Below the pieces are notes generated by a model. That model had not been told where the DNA came from. It did not search any database and saw only the letters and a list, made by a program, of their open reading frames with translations. Position numbers and translations under genes: made by a program. From Pseudolactococcus piscium (GTDB lineage Bacteria; Bacillota; Bacilli; Lactobacillales; Streptococcaceae): a stretch of DNA of 64,000 bases. Position 1 is the stretch's first letter, and each line of letters opens with the position of its first letter. Below are positions 51,163 through 60,944 of this stretch, in pieces. The stretch lies in contig NZ_JXJW01000005.1 in assembly GCF_002441695.1 (NCBI RefSeq), positions 61,518 to 125,517 on the forward strand, read 5' to 3'.

Positions 51163-52049
51163 TGTCAGAATTAATACGCGTCTCAAGACTTTCTAAAACA
51201 TTTACAACAAAAGACTGGCGAGGTCGTAAATCAACGATTAAGGCCGTTTCTGAAGTGAATTTAACACTAGATAAAGGGGAGACTCTAGGCTTGGTTGGTG
51301 AATCTGGCAGCGGCAAAACAACGCTAGGCCGACTGGTGTTAAACTTGGAAACCCCGAGTTCTGGCAAGATTTTCTATGCTGGTAAAGATATGGCAGCCGT
51401 AAATGCTGCCGAGCGAAAAAAAATGAATCAGAAGATGCAAATCATCTTTCAAGATCCCTATTCAGCTTTAAATCCTAGATTGACAGCAGTAGAATTAGTA
51501 ATGGAACCCTTACTAGGTATACCAAAAAAATTGGCAAGACAAAAAGCAATCGACACTTTAGCAATCGTTGGCATAACAGGTGACGCCGTAAATAAATTCC
51601 CAGCTGCCTTCAGCGGCGGCCAAAGACAAAGAATCGGCATCGCTAGAGCAGTTGTCAACCAACCCGAATTCATACTTTGCGACGAACCGACTTCTGCATT
51701 AGACGTCTCAATCCAATCACAAATTCTCCATCTCCTGCAAAAACTCCAAGAAGAATTAGCCTTATCCTATCTGTTTATATCCCATGATTTATCGGTAATC
51801 AGACATATCTCAGATCGAATTGCTGTCATGTATCAAGGACAACTCGTCGAGCTTGCACCTACCGAGCAGTTGTTTGATAACCCCCAACACGCCTACACAA
51901 AAAAATTATTAGCTGCTGCACCGATTGCCGATCCCCATCTAGCAAGACTTGCACTAGAAAATGAGGAGATCGACGAGGTCATCACCTTGTCCGATAAGTT
52001 TGACTGGCACCAGATTGATGAAGATCATTTTGTAAGAAGAGAGCAATAG
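51162..52049 (+). CDS. Dpp/Opp-type ABC ATPase (DppF-like)
   Basis: A 295-residue ATPase with GLVGESGSGKTTLGRL, signature FSGGQRQRIGIARAV, Walker B FILCDEPTSALDV and HDLSVIRHISD. ATG 51162 overlaps the TGA of the previous gene (TGATG) and follows a GGGGGTGAAG site. Last gene of the operon. Confidence 0.94.
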   Translation: MSELIRVSRLSKTFTTKDWRGRKSTIKAVSEVNLTLDKGETLGLVGESGSGKTTLGRLVLNLETPSSGKIFYAGKDMAAVNAAERKKMNQKMQIIFQDPYSALNPRLTAVELVMEPLLGIPKKLARQKAIDTLAIVGITGDAVNKFPAAFSGGQRQRIGIARAVVNQPEFILCDEPTSALDVSIQSQILHLLQKLQEELALSYLFISHDLSVIRHISDRIAVMYQGQLVELAPTEQLFDNPQHAYTKKLLAAAPIADPHLARLALENEEIDEVITLSDKFDWHQIDEDHFVRREQ

Positions 52050-52097
52050 CGCGACTGAAATTTAAGCGGTAATACCAATCAAGCTATTTGAAAAAAG

Positions 52098-52133
52098 AAA
52101 GGCTATCAGTTTTTTACACTGACAGCCTTTTTA
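52098..52133. terminator. Terminator of the peptide transporter operon
   Basis: AAAGGCTaTCAGT pairs with ACTGAcAGCCTTT and is flanked by A and T runs, so it can also stop the convergent ABC genes. Confidence 0.85.
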
Positions 52134-52184
52134 TTATTTTGATTTCTACGATTTTTATGCGTTAGACTATCTTACCACGTCCTA

Positions 52185-52790
52185 TCAAATTGACATCTTA
52201 AGTGAGGCTTCTGCTAGGCTAGCCATTTGCGATAAACTAGCTTTTTCTAGTAAATAAACACGATCACTATAGGTGAACACCTCAGTCAAATTATGAGAGG
52301 TAAAAATAACTAATTTCTCCTTACTTACTTGTTGTAACAACCTCAAGGCTTGTAAGCGCCGCTTCTCATCAAGGCCATCCAGTAGTTCATCTAGTATTAA
52401 GACATCACTAGGTATAGAGACCGCAAAGGTAACGGCAAACAATTCCTTCATACCAAGTGAATACTTGCCTATCTTTTGCTTAAAGAAGTCAGCTCCACCC
52501 ATCACCCTTAGGTTGTCTTCAAAAATCGCCCGCTCATCCTGAGCTAATAACTTCAAATAATCATTAGCACTGAGATGCTGATCAAATATTGCCAGACTAG
52601 GCACATAAGACACTTTTCCACTTGTCACACAAGTCCCATCCGTTTTGATTTCGCCACTAATCATACTAAATAAGCTACTCTTGCCAATCCCGTTTCTACC
52701 GATAATGCCGTATAACCCAGTCGCTGGCAAGTCAAAACTCAAGTTATCAAATAGAGGTGTTGTCAGATTTTTAACACGTAAGCCTGTCAT
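52185..52790 (-). CDS. ABC transporter ATP-binding protein
   Basis: A short 201-residue ATPase with Walker A GIIGRNGIGKSSLF, signature KYSLGMKELFAVTFA, Walker B VLILDELLDGLD and FTSHNLTEVF. The Walker A and signature are slightly diverged, as in small exporters of the bacteriocin-immunity or lantibiotic type. It overlaps the permease gene upstream by 4 bp. Substrate unknown. Confidence 0.85.
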   Translation of the reverse strand: MTGLRVKNLTTPLFDNLSFDLPATGLYGIIGRNGIGKSSLFSMISGEIKTDGTCVTSGKVSYVPSLAIFDQHLSANDYLKLLAQDERAIFEDNLRVMGGADFFKQKIGKYSLGMKELFAVTFAVSIPSDVLILDELLDGLDEKRRLQALRLLQQVSKEKLVIFTSHNLTEVFTYSDRVYLLEKASLSQMASLAEASLKMSI

Positions 52791-53922
52791 AGTTTACCCA
52801 CTTTCCGATAATAATACTGATGATAGAGATAAGCTGAAATACTTAGAAAAATGAGGCTGAGACCCACTAAATAAACAACGCCTATCAGCAAAAAATGATC
52901 CGGTAGTATCTTGACATCGTTTGTCAGACGACCATAGCCCAAATACTCAAAAGGGATAAATTTTTTAAATGGTTGAAACCAAACCTCTTTCTCCAAAGTT
53001 AAAAAACCAGTTAAGCAGACAACAATCAAACCAATCACGACCAAGCTTTTTTTGAATATTAAAGACAAAAGTTGCCCGAGGCTCCCAATAAATAGCAAAG
53101 AGACTAAAAATAAACCTAGGCTTTTCAAGCTTAACTGCCAGATTGGGAAAATACTCCCATCACTGAGTAAATAGGGATAGCGCCAGGTACCAAAACCGTT
53201 CAGAAGTCCACTTATGAGATATATGCCCACAAATGTGAGCACAGTTACCACACCAACTACCCCTATCGGAATCAGTAGTTTTAGGACCAGCTGTCTAAAC
53301 TTCCGCCCACCGATTAATTGGTAGAACCTGATTTGAGAACTCTCGATATCAGCACTGACAACATCTGAGATAAGGACAGTAATGAGAACAAAAAGCGTCG
53401 TCGCTGACAGCCAGTGTAAGATAGCACTTCCAGTCTTAAAACTAGCATCTGCTGCATCGTTTGCCATCAGTCCCATTTTACCACCAACTGCTTTGACAGC
53501 TAGATAGTAGTTGCTGCTATTCAGTCTGTATTGATCGTCATCTGAGCCGGCAATATCACCTGATTTAATAGCTGCAAGATCTGCTTTATATGCTAAAGTA
53601 GCAAATCGATCAAGATCATCTGCAGTTAGGGCTTTGAGTTGCTCTGAGAACATTTTTTCATCTGCTTGGGCGAGTATGAGCTGCTTGGCTAACATCGTAT
53701 CTTCAGGAGCTGATGCGACTAGAGTTTTAATAGCAGCGACCGAATGTTGGGACTGCTGTAAATTGGTCGTTGTAGCCGCCAGAGTCCTGGTTTTAGATTG
53801 TTGATTAACCAACAGCTGGTTAAAACCGAACAAAACTAAAAAGAAGAGAACCAAAATTGCCAAACAGATTTATTTTTGGGATTTTTGATAAATCGCTTGA
53901 GTTCAAAGTAAGTTAAGGTCAT
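52787..53922 (-). pseudogene. ABC-2-type permease with an N-terminal frameshift
   Basis: The main frame (52787-53863) encodes six or so membrane segments and a large extracytoplasmic loop (residues 20-150) like lantibiotic-export permeases, but has no start codon with a ribosome site. Upstream, ATG 53922 opens MTLTYFELKRFIKNPKNKSV, a typical cytoplasmic N-terminus for this family, in another frame that stops at TAG after 28 codons. Adding one T in the GTTTGG stretch at about 53863-53867 would join the two into a protein of about 378 residues. It is therefore a one-base deletion, either real or a sequencing error in a T run. Confidence 0.65.
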
Positions 53923-54103
53923 AATTAGTGTCCACTTTCTTTTACGCTAGGAATTAAATGTCACATCCCTATACACTAAAAAACTGCTAAATCAGGGTCA
54001 TAATGAAACTAGGCTACTATACCGATTATAGCATTGATAACACATTTTTTGTTACCAAAACTTCTCATATAATTTTCATAATAAATGATATGAAAAAATG
54101 ATG

Positions 54104-54141
54104 TAAAAAATAACCAGAACAGCATCACCTGATCTGGTTTA
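54104..54141 (-). terminator. Terminator of the prmA-rsmE operon
   Basis: AACCAGA and TCTGGTT form a stem followed on the minus strand by ATTTTTT. Confidence 0.75.
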
Positions 54142-54179
54142 TTTGCTTACACCTGCCAAGGCTCAAAATAGAGACTAGC

Positions 54180-54929
54180 TTAACTACCTAACAATTCAGT
54201 ATAGAAAGAAATCGCTGATAAGACATACATCGGTGCCGTTTCTGCACGCATGATGCGTGGTCCTAACCCGATTGTGACTGCACCTAAATCAGTGAAGGTG
54301 CTCACTTCTTCTGGTGAAATACCACCCTCAGGTCCAAAAATCACAAGGATTTTCTGTTGACTATCCAGGGATGCTAATACTTTGGCAAAGGCTGACGCTT
54401 CGCCATCTTTTGCAGCGGCTTCATAAGCGACAAGCACCTGATCATACTGTTTAAACAGACCAGTTAAGTCTGTCAACTGGTCTAAGATAGATACAGTAGG
54501 GATGCGTAAGCGCTTGGACTGCTCGGCTGCCCCCTTTGCAATTTTTTGCAGCCGCTCTGTTTTCTTGGCTGCTTTTTTTGCATCCAATCTCGTCACTGAC
54601 CACTTTGCAGGAAAAGCAAGCAAGTCAAATGCCCCAAGCTCAGTTACTTTTTGTGCGATAAACTCTAACTTGTCCCCTTTGGGTAACCCGACTGCGATCG
54701 TCACATTTACAGGGAGTTCGACTGTTCTAGACAGGGTTTCCAGATAAGATAGGGTTTCTAGATCCTCGTTTACTTGGGCTAATATCAGCGTCTGATCCGC
54801 AAAAACAACCTGAACTTTCATACCTGATTGCGCACGAAGAACCGTAAAAAGATGATGACTGTCTGCCTTATCCAGCCTAAAAGAAGGCGCCGTCTCAGAT
54901 AATTGTTCAGCTAAAAAATACTGTTGCAT
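54180..54929 (-). CDS. rsmE: 16S rRNA m3U1498 methyltransferase RsmE
   Basis: A 249-residue SPOUT methyltransferase. The knot-forming motifs are LVIFGPEGGISPEEV and LGPRIMRAETAPMYVLSAI, and the N-terminal PUA-like domain holds HHLFTVLRAQSG. It follows prmA by 7 nt, as in many Firmicutes. GGAGGA lies before ATG 54929. Confidence 0.95.
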   Translation of the reverse strand: MQQYFLAEQLSETAPSFRLDKADSHHLFTVLRAQSGMKVQVVFADQTLILAQVNEDLETLSYLETLSRTVELPVNVTIAVGLPKGDKLEFIAQKVTELGAFDLLAFPAKWSVTRLDAKKAAKKTERLQKIAKGAAEQSKRLRIPTVSILDQLTDLTGLFKQYDQVLVAYEAAAKDGEASAFAKVLASLDSQQKILVIFGPEGGISPEEVSTFTDLGAVTIGLGPRIMRAETAPMYVLSAISFYTELLGS

Positions 54930-54936
54930 GGTGTCC

Positions 54937-55893
54937 CTATCCTCCGATTACACGATGATCTTCATCGGCCTTCTGTAAGATTACACAGTGCCATTCCCCT
55001 TGTTGCATCTGTGTCATGAGTGAAAAACCTGCTTGCTGGCATTTATCTAAAATCATTGCCGATTTACTGTCGATAATCCCACTCATAATCAAGCAACCAC
55101 CCTCATGGAGCAGATGATAGGCATCTTCAATCACATGCATGAGAATATCAGCTAGAATATTTGCAACAATGACATCCGCTTTAATCTCGACAGTTTTTAA
55201 CAAATCCCCAGATTTAACCGTGATGTTTGTCATCTCAGGATTGAGCTGGATGTTCTCCTCAGCTACCCTGACTGCTACCTCATCCAAATCAAAGGCATGA
55301 ATATCCCCTGCACCCAGTAGATTAGCTGCGATAGATAAGACGCCCGACCCAGTACCAACATCTAGTAGCGTTTCCCCACCTCTTAACGTCTGCTCCAAAG
55401 CAAACAAAGATAGCTTTGTCGTTGGATGTGTCCCAGTACCAAAAGCCATACCTGGATCCAGACGGATGATTTTTTCATCCGACGAAACAGGCGCATAATC
55501 AGTCCAGGATGGGACGATTGTCAAGCCATGAGAAATACGTGTTGGTAAAAAATATTGCTTCCAGCTATCCGCCCAATCATTTTCGGCCAAGCTTTGTGTC
55601 ATGACCGTAAAAGCACCTGGTTGTAAGCCAAAATCTATCAAGCCAGCTATCTGCGCCCGAACTTGCTGTGAAAGTTCAATAATTGAGATATTTTCTGGAT
55701 AATAGGCTTTAATGATAACCGTGTCTAACTGAACCACATCAGGTAGAATCTCCCCAAAATGATCCACGTTGTTTAGATAATCTTGTGTATCCTCAATCGC
55801 AACACCTTGCGCCCCAGCCTCGATTAACATATTGCTAACCGCTTCCTCGGTTTCACGTGAAACCTTGACTGATAATTCATTCCAATTATTCAT
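54937..55893 (-). CDS. prmA: Ribosomal protein L11 methyltransferase PrmA
   Basis: A 318-residue methyltransferase that trimethylates uL11. The N-terminal substrate-recognition domain contains [15 protein letters not shown], and the SAM site is [18 protein letters not shown] with [10 protein letters not shown]. The catalytic-domain motif [10 protein letters not shown] is present. AAGGAAG precedes ATG 55893. Confidence 0.96.
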   Translation of the reverse strand: MNNWNELSVKVSRETEEAVSNMLIEAGAQGVAIEDTQDYLNNVDHFGEILPDVVQLDTVIIKAYYPENISIIELSQQVRAQIAGLIDFGLQPGAFTVMTQSLAENDWADSWKQYFLPTRISHGLTIVPSWTDYAPVSSDEKIIRLDPGMAFGTGTHPTTKLSLFALEQTLRGGETLLDVGTGSGVLSIAANLLGAGDIHAFDLDEVAVRVAEENIQLNPEMTNITVKSGDLLKTVEIKADVIVANILADILMHVIEDAYHLLHEGGCLIMSGIIDSKSAMILDKCQQAGFSLMTQMQQGEWHCVILQKADEDHRVIGG

Positions 55894-55995
55894 TTTTTAT
55901 AGCTTCCTTTTTTAAGTTTAGGTGATGCGCAATTTGTCGGCACAAGGGCTACTAACCTGACGATAGATCACTGCACTTTCTTGTCTTATTATATC

Positions 55996-56020
55996 AAAAA
56001 AAGCGATCACTCGCTTTTTT
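55996..56020. terminator. Terminator after the lipoprotein gene
   Basis: AAAAAAGCGA-tcac-TCGCTTTTTT, just downstream of the lipoprotein stop codon on the minus strand. Confidence 0.85.
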
Positions 56021-56029
56021 AGTTACCGC

Positions 56030-56458
56030 TTAGAACCCTTGTGATTTCATATAATTGCCAAGTGCTACGCCAGCAGCTTGCGCTTCCAGGATATACTTGT
56101 TGATGTCAGCATTTGAAAAGTTACTATCATCGATACCAGCTTGTCGTAAGGCTTCACGCCCTTCTGTAACTGTCATCACCTTAGCAGCCTCACTAGAATC
56201 TTTCGACCACTGACTTTCTTCTGTATCACCATGTGACTGGGTATCTTCTTGCTTAGTAGCAGACGAGGGGGCTATTTCGCTACTACTTGAAGCTGCAGAT
56301 GTCTTTGTTGATTCTGATGCTGACTTGCTTACCTTACTCGACTTACTTTTAGCTGTCTTATCTGTACTGTCAGTCTTGGTTTTTTTATTCCCACATGCAG
56401 TTACTAAAACGATAGTTGACAGTATGAGTACAAGTACAACTGATATTTTCTTCATCAT
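56030..56458 (-). CDS. Small Ser/Thr-rich lipoprotein of unknown function
   Basis: A 142-residue exported lipoprotein. The signal peptide ends at VLVTAC; it is followed by a long low-complexity Lys/Ser/Thr linker (about 25-90) and a compact helical end (GREALRQAGIDDSNFSNADI). No family is recognised. AAGGAG precedes the ATG. It lies between DUF3013 and prmA and may be co-transcribed with the former, 15 nt upstream. Confidence 0.8.
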   Translation of the reverse strand: MMKKISVVLVLILSTIVLVTACGNKKTKTDSTDKTAKSKSSKVSKSASESTKTSAASSSSEIAPSSATKQEDTQSHGDTEESQWSKDSSEAAKVMTVTEGREALRQAGIDDSNFSNADINKYILEAQAAGVALGNYMKSQGF

Positions 56459-56473
56459 AAACTATTGATCTCC

Positions 56474-56944
56474 TTAATATCTTGGATAGGGCAGAAACGT
56501 CGTCTCCGTCAACGACCCCATACCTGCTTCAAAGGCTGCTTTATCAAAAGCACCTGAAAATTCTGCCTCATCAGAGACTAGAAAGTCCATCAACGCATCC
56601 AATTCGTGATCTGCCGTCTCCTGCAAAAAGGTCACAAAATAGGTGATAAACTCTAGTGACAACCCTTTCTTAGGATCATAAGGGAACATGGCTAAGTATT
56701 CGTCAGCCACTAATTTTGACTTTTGCGGATTATAAAAGACAACTGCATCCTCAAATGAAATATTATCACGTGATGCCTCAGCATCATCAGCAGTATCTGT
56801 GACTGCCACACCTGGATTTTCAACATCAAGCAAGTAAAATATTTCTACAGCATGGTGCTTTTTATCCCAATTAATCTCATAGTCATATGTAAAATTTCTT
56901 GTTAGTTCATGATCTAATGCATCTAAAAAACCATATTTTGCCAT
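56474..56944 (-). CDS. DUF3013-family protein
   Basis: A 156-residue acidic protein. The start MAKYGFLDALDHELTRNFTYDYEINWD and the FLPYPRY ending match proteins of DUF3013 that occur beside prmA in lactic-acid bacteria. Function is unknown. ATG 56944 is chosen because GAGGAGA lies before it. It is rich in Asp and Glu and lacks a signal peptide. Confidence 0.8.
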   Translation of the reverse strand: MAKYGFLDALDHELTRNFTYDYEINWDKKHHAVEIFYLLDVENPGVAVTDTADDAEASRDNISFEDAVVFYNPQKSKLVADEYLAMFPYDPKKGLSLEFITYFVTFLQETADHELDALMDFLVSDEAEFSGAFDKAAFEAGMGSLTETTFLPYPRY

Positions 56945-57250
56945 ATCTCTCCTCAAATCTACTAGCTATTCCATTTTCTGTTAAAGTAACACGAAACCAA
57001 AGTGATCACTTGATTTCTCTGTCAAATTTTTTAAACAGCTTATACTATCATTATACCACACAGACATACCCTATAAAAGACTAACATTCTCTGATATCCT
57101 TATTTATCGACAATTTATTGGAAAGAAAGATGTGACAGATTGCGTTTTTTATCCTCATATGTCGCTATCCTTAGCCAATATTGTCAACTAAACCTAGTCA
57201 TTATATGGATTAGTATCCTATTTTTTTACAAGCAACATAAGAAAAAACGA

Positions 57251-57279
57251 TTGATAAGGGTTATAAAACTTGTTATTAT
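57251..57279 (+). promoter_or_regulatory. Promoter of the small membrane protein gene
   Basis: TTGATA (57251-57256), 17-bp spacer, TATTAT (57274-57279) preceded by TGT. The remainder of the 57000-57348 gap holds only the promoter region of the divergent DUF3013 gene. Confidence 0.65.
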
Positions 57280-57348
57280 GAGAAGCATAACCTAACTGAT
57301 GTAAACCCATTATCTTTTTAGAAAATCAATCTATCGCAAGGAGACATT

Positions 57349-57729
57349 ATGACGAAAAAGACACTTTTATTTGGCTTATCACTTCTATCCTTTTTCTCAC
57401 TCTTTTTACCTGCAACTTTAAAACCAAATAGCCAAACCTTTCAACTTGATAAAATCAGCTTTTTTAAGATTTTGATGACGAGACCTAACGCAGCTATTTT
57501 TATTTTATCTGCGCTACTATTTGTCATTATAGCCTTTAATTTCCTAAGTCAGTCACGTGTTTTAGCGCTCGGCTTATTGATAGGGGCTTACTATCAATTC
57601 ATCATCAGTTATGTCAACTGGTCTTATTTAGGAAATCAGTTCTTTTCTATTTATTTATATGGCTTTTGGCTCCAACTTATCCTGACCACTTGTATTTTTA
57701 TCGTGTTGGGCAAACAATTAAGACAGTAA
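57349..57729 (+). CDS. Four-helix membrane protein of unknown function
   Basis: A 126-residue protein with four hydrophobic segments (LLFGLSLLSFFSLFLP, AAIFILSALLFVIIAF, LALGLLIGAYYQFII, FWLQLILTTCIFIVLG) and few charged residues between them. No family is recognised. CAAGGAGA precedes ATG, and it has its own promoter, so it is probably real. Confidence 0.75.
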   Translation: MTKKTLLFGLSLLSFFSLFLPATLKPNSQTFQLDKISFFKILMTRPNAAIFILSALLFVIIAFNFLSQSRVLALGLLIGAYYQFIISYVNWSYLGNQFFSIYLYGFWLQLILTTCIFIVLGKQLRQ

Positions 57730-57891
57730 AAGTCAGATAATTCAAAGTAAGTCAGTTTTATTCCCTGACCATATTCTTGATCAATATGCCATTTTCAACG
57801 AAGAAATGCTGTATATTATCACGCACAACTGCAAGTTAATGGCTTAATCTGCTATACTAGGTATATCACATAACTTACTAGGAGCTTTAAT

Positions 57892-59148
57892 ATGAAAGCA
57901 AATTTGGCGCGACGTTTACGACCGCGATCAATCGATGACATCATCGGCCAGCGCCATTTAGTTGGTGACGGCATGATCATTCGACGCATGGTTGAGACCA
58001 AACTACTTAGCTCGATGATTCTATACGGCCCACCAGGGATTGGCAAAACCTCGATTGCATCAGCGATTGCTGGTACAGCAGACATGGCCTTTCGTACCTT
58101 TAATGCAACATCTGATAAAAAGACTAAGTTACAAGAAATTGCAGCCGAAGCTCAGTTTTCAGGGCAACTGGTCTTATTATTAGATGAAATACACCGACTA
58201 GACAAGCCTAAGCAAGACTTTTTACTACCTTTACTCGAAAATGGTGAAATTATCTTGATCGGGGCCACGACTGAAAATCCTTATTTTAGTGTTGTCCCTG
58301 CCATACGTAGTCGTGTACAAATCTTTGAACTTCACTCACTGACCCCTGAAGATATTAGTCTTGCTATTGAACGCGCTATCTCGGATCATGAACGTGGTTT
58401 TGACTTTGACGTGACACTTGACGATGACGCCAAACAATTTTTAGCACAAGGCACAAACGGAGACGTTCGTGCGGCACTAAACTCCTTAGAACTAGCTGTC
58501 TTATCCAGTCATGAACATCATGTGACCCTAGATGATATGGCAAACTCTCTCCAAAAATCAGCTGCCACTTTTGATAAAGATGGCGATGCCCACTATGATC
58601 TCCTATCAGCACTTCAAAAGTCGATTCGTGGTTCTGATGTCAACGCAAGTTTACACTATGCTGCAAGATTGATAGAGGGTGGAGATTTGCAGAGCCTATG
58701 CCGGCGTTTGATGGTCATCGCCTACGAAGATATTGGACTTGCTAACCCCGATGCTGCCATGCATACCGTGACAGCTGTCACAGCTGCCGAACGACTAGGC
58801 TTTCCAGAAGCACGAATTCCTTTAGCTAATGTCGTTGTTGATCTAGCCCTATCTCCAAAATCTAATGCCGCCTATACAGCACTAGATACTGCCATAGGTG
58901 ACCTGCATAAACACGGTGTCTTACAGATCCCACCACATCTACAAGACGGTCATTATACAGGCGCAAAAAAATTAGGTCGTGCTGTAAATTATCAATATCC
59001 CCATGCCTTCCCTGGGCACTGGGTTGACCAACAATACCTGCCTGATCCACTAAAAAAAGTCCAATATTTCCATTCTGATGGCTTAGGAAAATATGAGCGT
59101 GCCTTACAGTTACGACTGGATGACATCAACCGAAGCAAAAAGAATTGA
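57892..59148 (+). CDS. rarA: Replication-associated recombination protein RarA (MgsA)
   Basis: A 418-residue AAA+ ATPase that acts at stalled replication forks. Walker A is GPPGIGKTSIASAIAG, Walker B is LVLLLDEIHRLDKPKQD, sensor 1 is IGATTENPYF, and sensor 2 lies in GTNGDVRAALNSLELAV. The C-terminal tetramerisation region has KSIRGSDVNASLHYAARLI. TATACT with a TGC extension lies at 57853-57858. GGAGC precedes the ATG. Confidence 0.96.
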   Translation: MKANLARRLRPRSIDDIIGQRHLVGDGMIIRRMVETKLLSSMILYGPPGIGKTSIASAIAGTADMAFRTFNATSDKKTKLQEIAAEAQFSGQLVLLLDEIHRLDKPKQDFLLPLLENGEIILIGATTENPYFSVVPAIRSRVQIFELHSLTPEDISLAIERAISDHERGFDFDVTLDDDAKQFLAQGTNGDVRAALNSLELAVLSSHEHHVTLDDMANSLQKSAATFDKDGDAHYDLLSALQKSIRGSDVNASLHYAARLIEGGDLQSLCRRLMVIAYEDIGLANPDAAMHTVTAVTAAERLGFPEARIPLANVVVDLALSPKSNAAYTALDTAIGDLHKHGVLQIPPHLQDGHYTGAKKLGRAVNYQYPHAFPGHWVDQQYLPDPLKKVQYFHSDGLGKYERALQLRLDDINRSKKN

Positions 59149-59296
59149 CTCAATCAGCATTTATGGTTTCTTCCCCTTGCTACGTTTACACGAAAGCGAC
59201 AAGTCGTTGACACCCTGTATTACCTGAACCAAAGCAGTAAATAAAGAAAAATGTTTCGTTACCCTAGAAATCCACACCAATCAGAACGGAGAAAAA

Positions 59297-59482
59297 ATGA
59301 CAAGAGACGAATTAGAAAAACGCATTAGAAATGACCTAAACCTACCCCATTTTAAAGCACAGATTGACGAGAACAAAGACTATTCTGAGGATGAATTTCA
59401 GGAGTTTAAAAGTAGTTTGGTGAACTACTATAAGGCCTATGTACAGGATATCGATACTGATTTCCAAGGTGGGCTTAAGTAA
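59297..59482 (+). CDS. Small hypothetical protein
   Basis: A 61-residue acidic helical protein (MTRDELEKRIRNDLNLPHF, later EDEFQEFKSSLVNYYKAYV). No family is recognised. A GGAG site lies 5 nt before ATG 59297, and a series of hairpins follows the stop codon, which support a real gene. Confidence 0.65.
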   Translation: MTRDELEKRIRNDLNLPHFKAQIDENKDYSEDEFQEFKSSLVNYYKAYVQDIDTDFQGGLK

Positions 59483-59574
59483 GCCCCGCTATAAAACGGG
59501 TTACCTAATCCGTGAGGATACGGATTTATAAAAAATACAGGTCTTGGTATATTACCAGTACCTGTATTTTTTAT
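59471..59574. terminator. Series of four hairpins with a bidirectional terminator
   Basis: GGGCTT/AAGCCC (59471-59486) overlaps the end of the small gene. CCCG/CGGG (59485-59500), AATCCGT/ACGGATT (59507-59526) and ATAAAAAATACAGGT/ACCTGTATTTTTTAT (59528-59574) follow. The last stem has A and T runs for both directions and ends the small gene and acpP; the others are extra. Confidence 0.75.
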
Positions 59575-59582
59575 GACCTAAC

Positions 59583-59831
59583 TCAGTTAATTTTTTCAGA
59601 AATATAATCAACTACCTGACCTAAGGTTAAGATGTGTTCAGCATCTTCATCAGAAATTTCTATACCAAACTCATCTTCCAAAGCCAGTGTAAACTCCATC
59701 AAGCTAATTGAATCTGCATTTAAATCTTCAACCACATTTGACTCAAGTGTTATCGTCTCAGCGTCAAGATCTAATGTCTTAACTAAACTCTCTTTAATCT
59801 TAGCAAAAAGCGCTTCTTTACTGATAGTCAT
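59583..59831 (-). CDS. acpP: Acyl carrier protein
   Basis: An 82-residue acidic four-helix ACP that carries growing acyl chains in fatty-acid or lipid synthesis. The phosphopantetheine site is NADSISLMEF (Ser in DSIS), slightly different from the usual DSLDxVE. It overlaps plsX by TAATG and has AGGAGG before the ATG. Its location with plsX matches the second ACP of lactic-acid bacteria. Confidence 0.93.
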   Translation of the reverse strand: MTISKEALFAKIKESLVKTLDLDAETITLESNVVEDLNADSISLMEFTLALEDEFGIEISDEDAEHILTLGQVVDYISEKIN

Positions 59832-60832
59832 TATTTGTCCTCCTGATAATGGCGTACTAGTTTACCAACAACGTCAGTTTCTAACATCTTATGCGTTTGT
59901 TTAAGTGTTGCAAAGATTGCATCTGCTTTTGATGACCCATGACTCTTAATCACCGGTGCTTTTAGACCAAATAGTACTGCACCACCAGCTTTTTCGTAAT
60001 CTAGTGAATCTTTTAAACGATAGAGAGATTTTTTCATCAAAAGGGCCCCGATTTTTGATAAAATCCCACCCTCAGTAATCGCTGTTTTTAACTGCTTCAT
60101 CAAGCTTGAGGCAGTCCCTTCGATTGATTTCAGAACAGCATTACCTGTAAAGCCATCTACGACAACAACATCAGCGACACCATTCATTAGCTCGCGTGCT
60201 TCAACATTACCGATAAAGTTAATCGTCTCATCAGCCGCAAGCAACTCATAGGCTTCTTTTTGCAAAGGTGCACCTTTGCTGGCTTCAGACCCATTATTTA
60301 GCAGACCGACAGTAGGTCTTTCTATACCTCTCACATTAGCCGCATAGAAAGAGCCTAGAACCGCAAAGTTATGGAGATGACGTGCTGTATTTTCAGCATT
60401 AGCTCCCAAATCTAGCATATCAAAGCCTTTACCATCCAAGGTCGGCATCGTTGACATCAAACCTGGCCGATCAACTTGTTTGATCCGACCAACAGTAAAA
60501 ATACCACTAGCCAGGAGTGCACCCGTATTACCAGCAGATATGAGGGCATCTGCCTCACCGTTTTTCACTGCTGTTGCAGCTAATACGAGACTTGCCTTTT
60601 TCTTACTCCTAATGGCTTTGACCGGATCAGACTCACCTGAGTCAATCTTTTCCGTCGTATGGACGATCGTCATATTTGTCATATCGCTTATTAGTGGGCG
60701 AATCTTAGTTTCGTCCCCAAATAAAATAAACTCAGTATCTGTAAATTCGGCTCGCGCCAAAAGACACCCTTCGACAACGGATTTTGGTGCAAAATCTCCA
60801 CCCATTGCGTCTATTGCTAATTTCTTTTTCAT
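59831..60832 (-). CDS. plsX: Phosphate acyltransferase PlsX
   Basis: PlsX makes acyl-phosphate from acyl-ACP, the first step of phospholipid synthesis. The 333-residue protein starts [21 protein letters not shown] and contains [12 protein letters not shown] and [15 protein letters not shown], which are family motifs. ATG 60832 has no usable ribosome site; a GAGGTGG lies over 15 nt away, and an extended -10 TGCTATAAT ends 6 nt before the ATG, so a leaderless mRNA is predicted. Confidence 0.94.
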   Translation of the reverse strand: MKKKLAIDAMGGDFAPKSVVEGCLLARAEFTDTEFILFGDETKIRPLISDMTNMTIVHTTEKIDSGESDPVKAIRSKKKASLVLAATAVKNGEADALISAGNTGALLASGIFTVGRIKQVDRPGLMSTMPTLDGKGFDMLDLGANAENTARHLHNFAVLGSFYAANVRGIERPTVGLLNNGSEASKGAPLQKEAYELLAADETINFIGNVEARELMNGVADVVVVDGFTGNAVLKSIEGTASSLMKQLKTAITEGGILSKIGALLMKKSLYRLKDSLDYEKAGGAVLFGLKAPVIKSHGSSKADAIFATLKQTHKMLETDVVGKLVRHYQEDK

Positions 60833-60838
60833 TCTAAT

Positions 60839-60868
60839 ATTATAGCACACCACCTCATCAGACCGCAA
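60839..60868 (-). promoter_or_regulatory. plsX promoter, leaderless configuration
   Basis: Minus-strand TTGCGG (60863-60868), 18-bp spacer ending in TGC, TATAAT (60839-60844), then six bases (ATTAGA) and ATG. Transcription would begin at the start codon. Confidence 0.6.
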
Positions 60869-60944
60869 CAGATAGCACTAAAAGCGGTATATAGGCATTC
60901 TTAAATTTTACTACCTCAACAGACCTCATTAGATCTCAAGCAAG

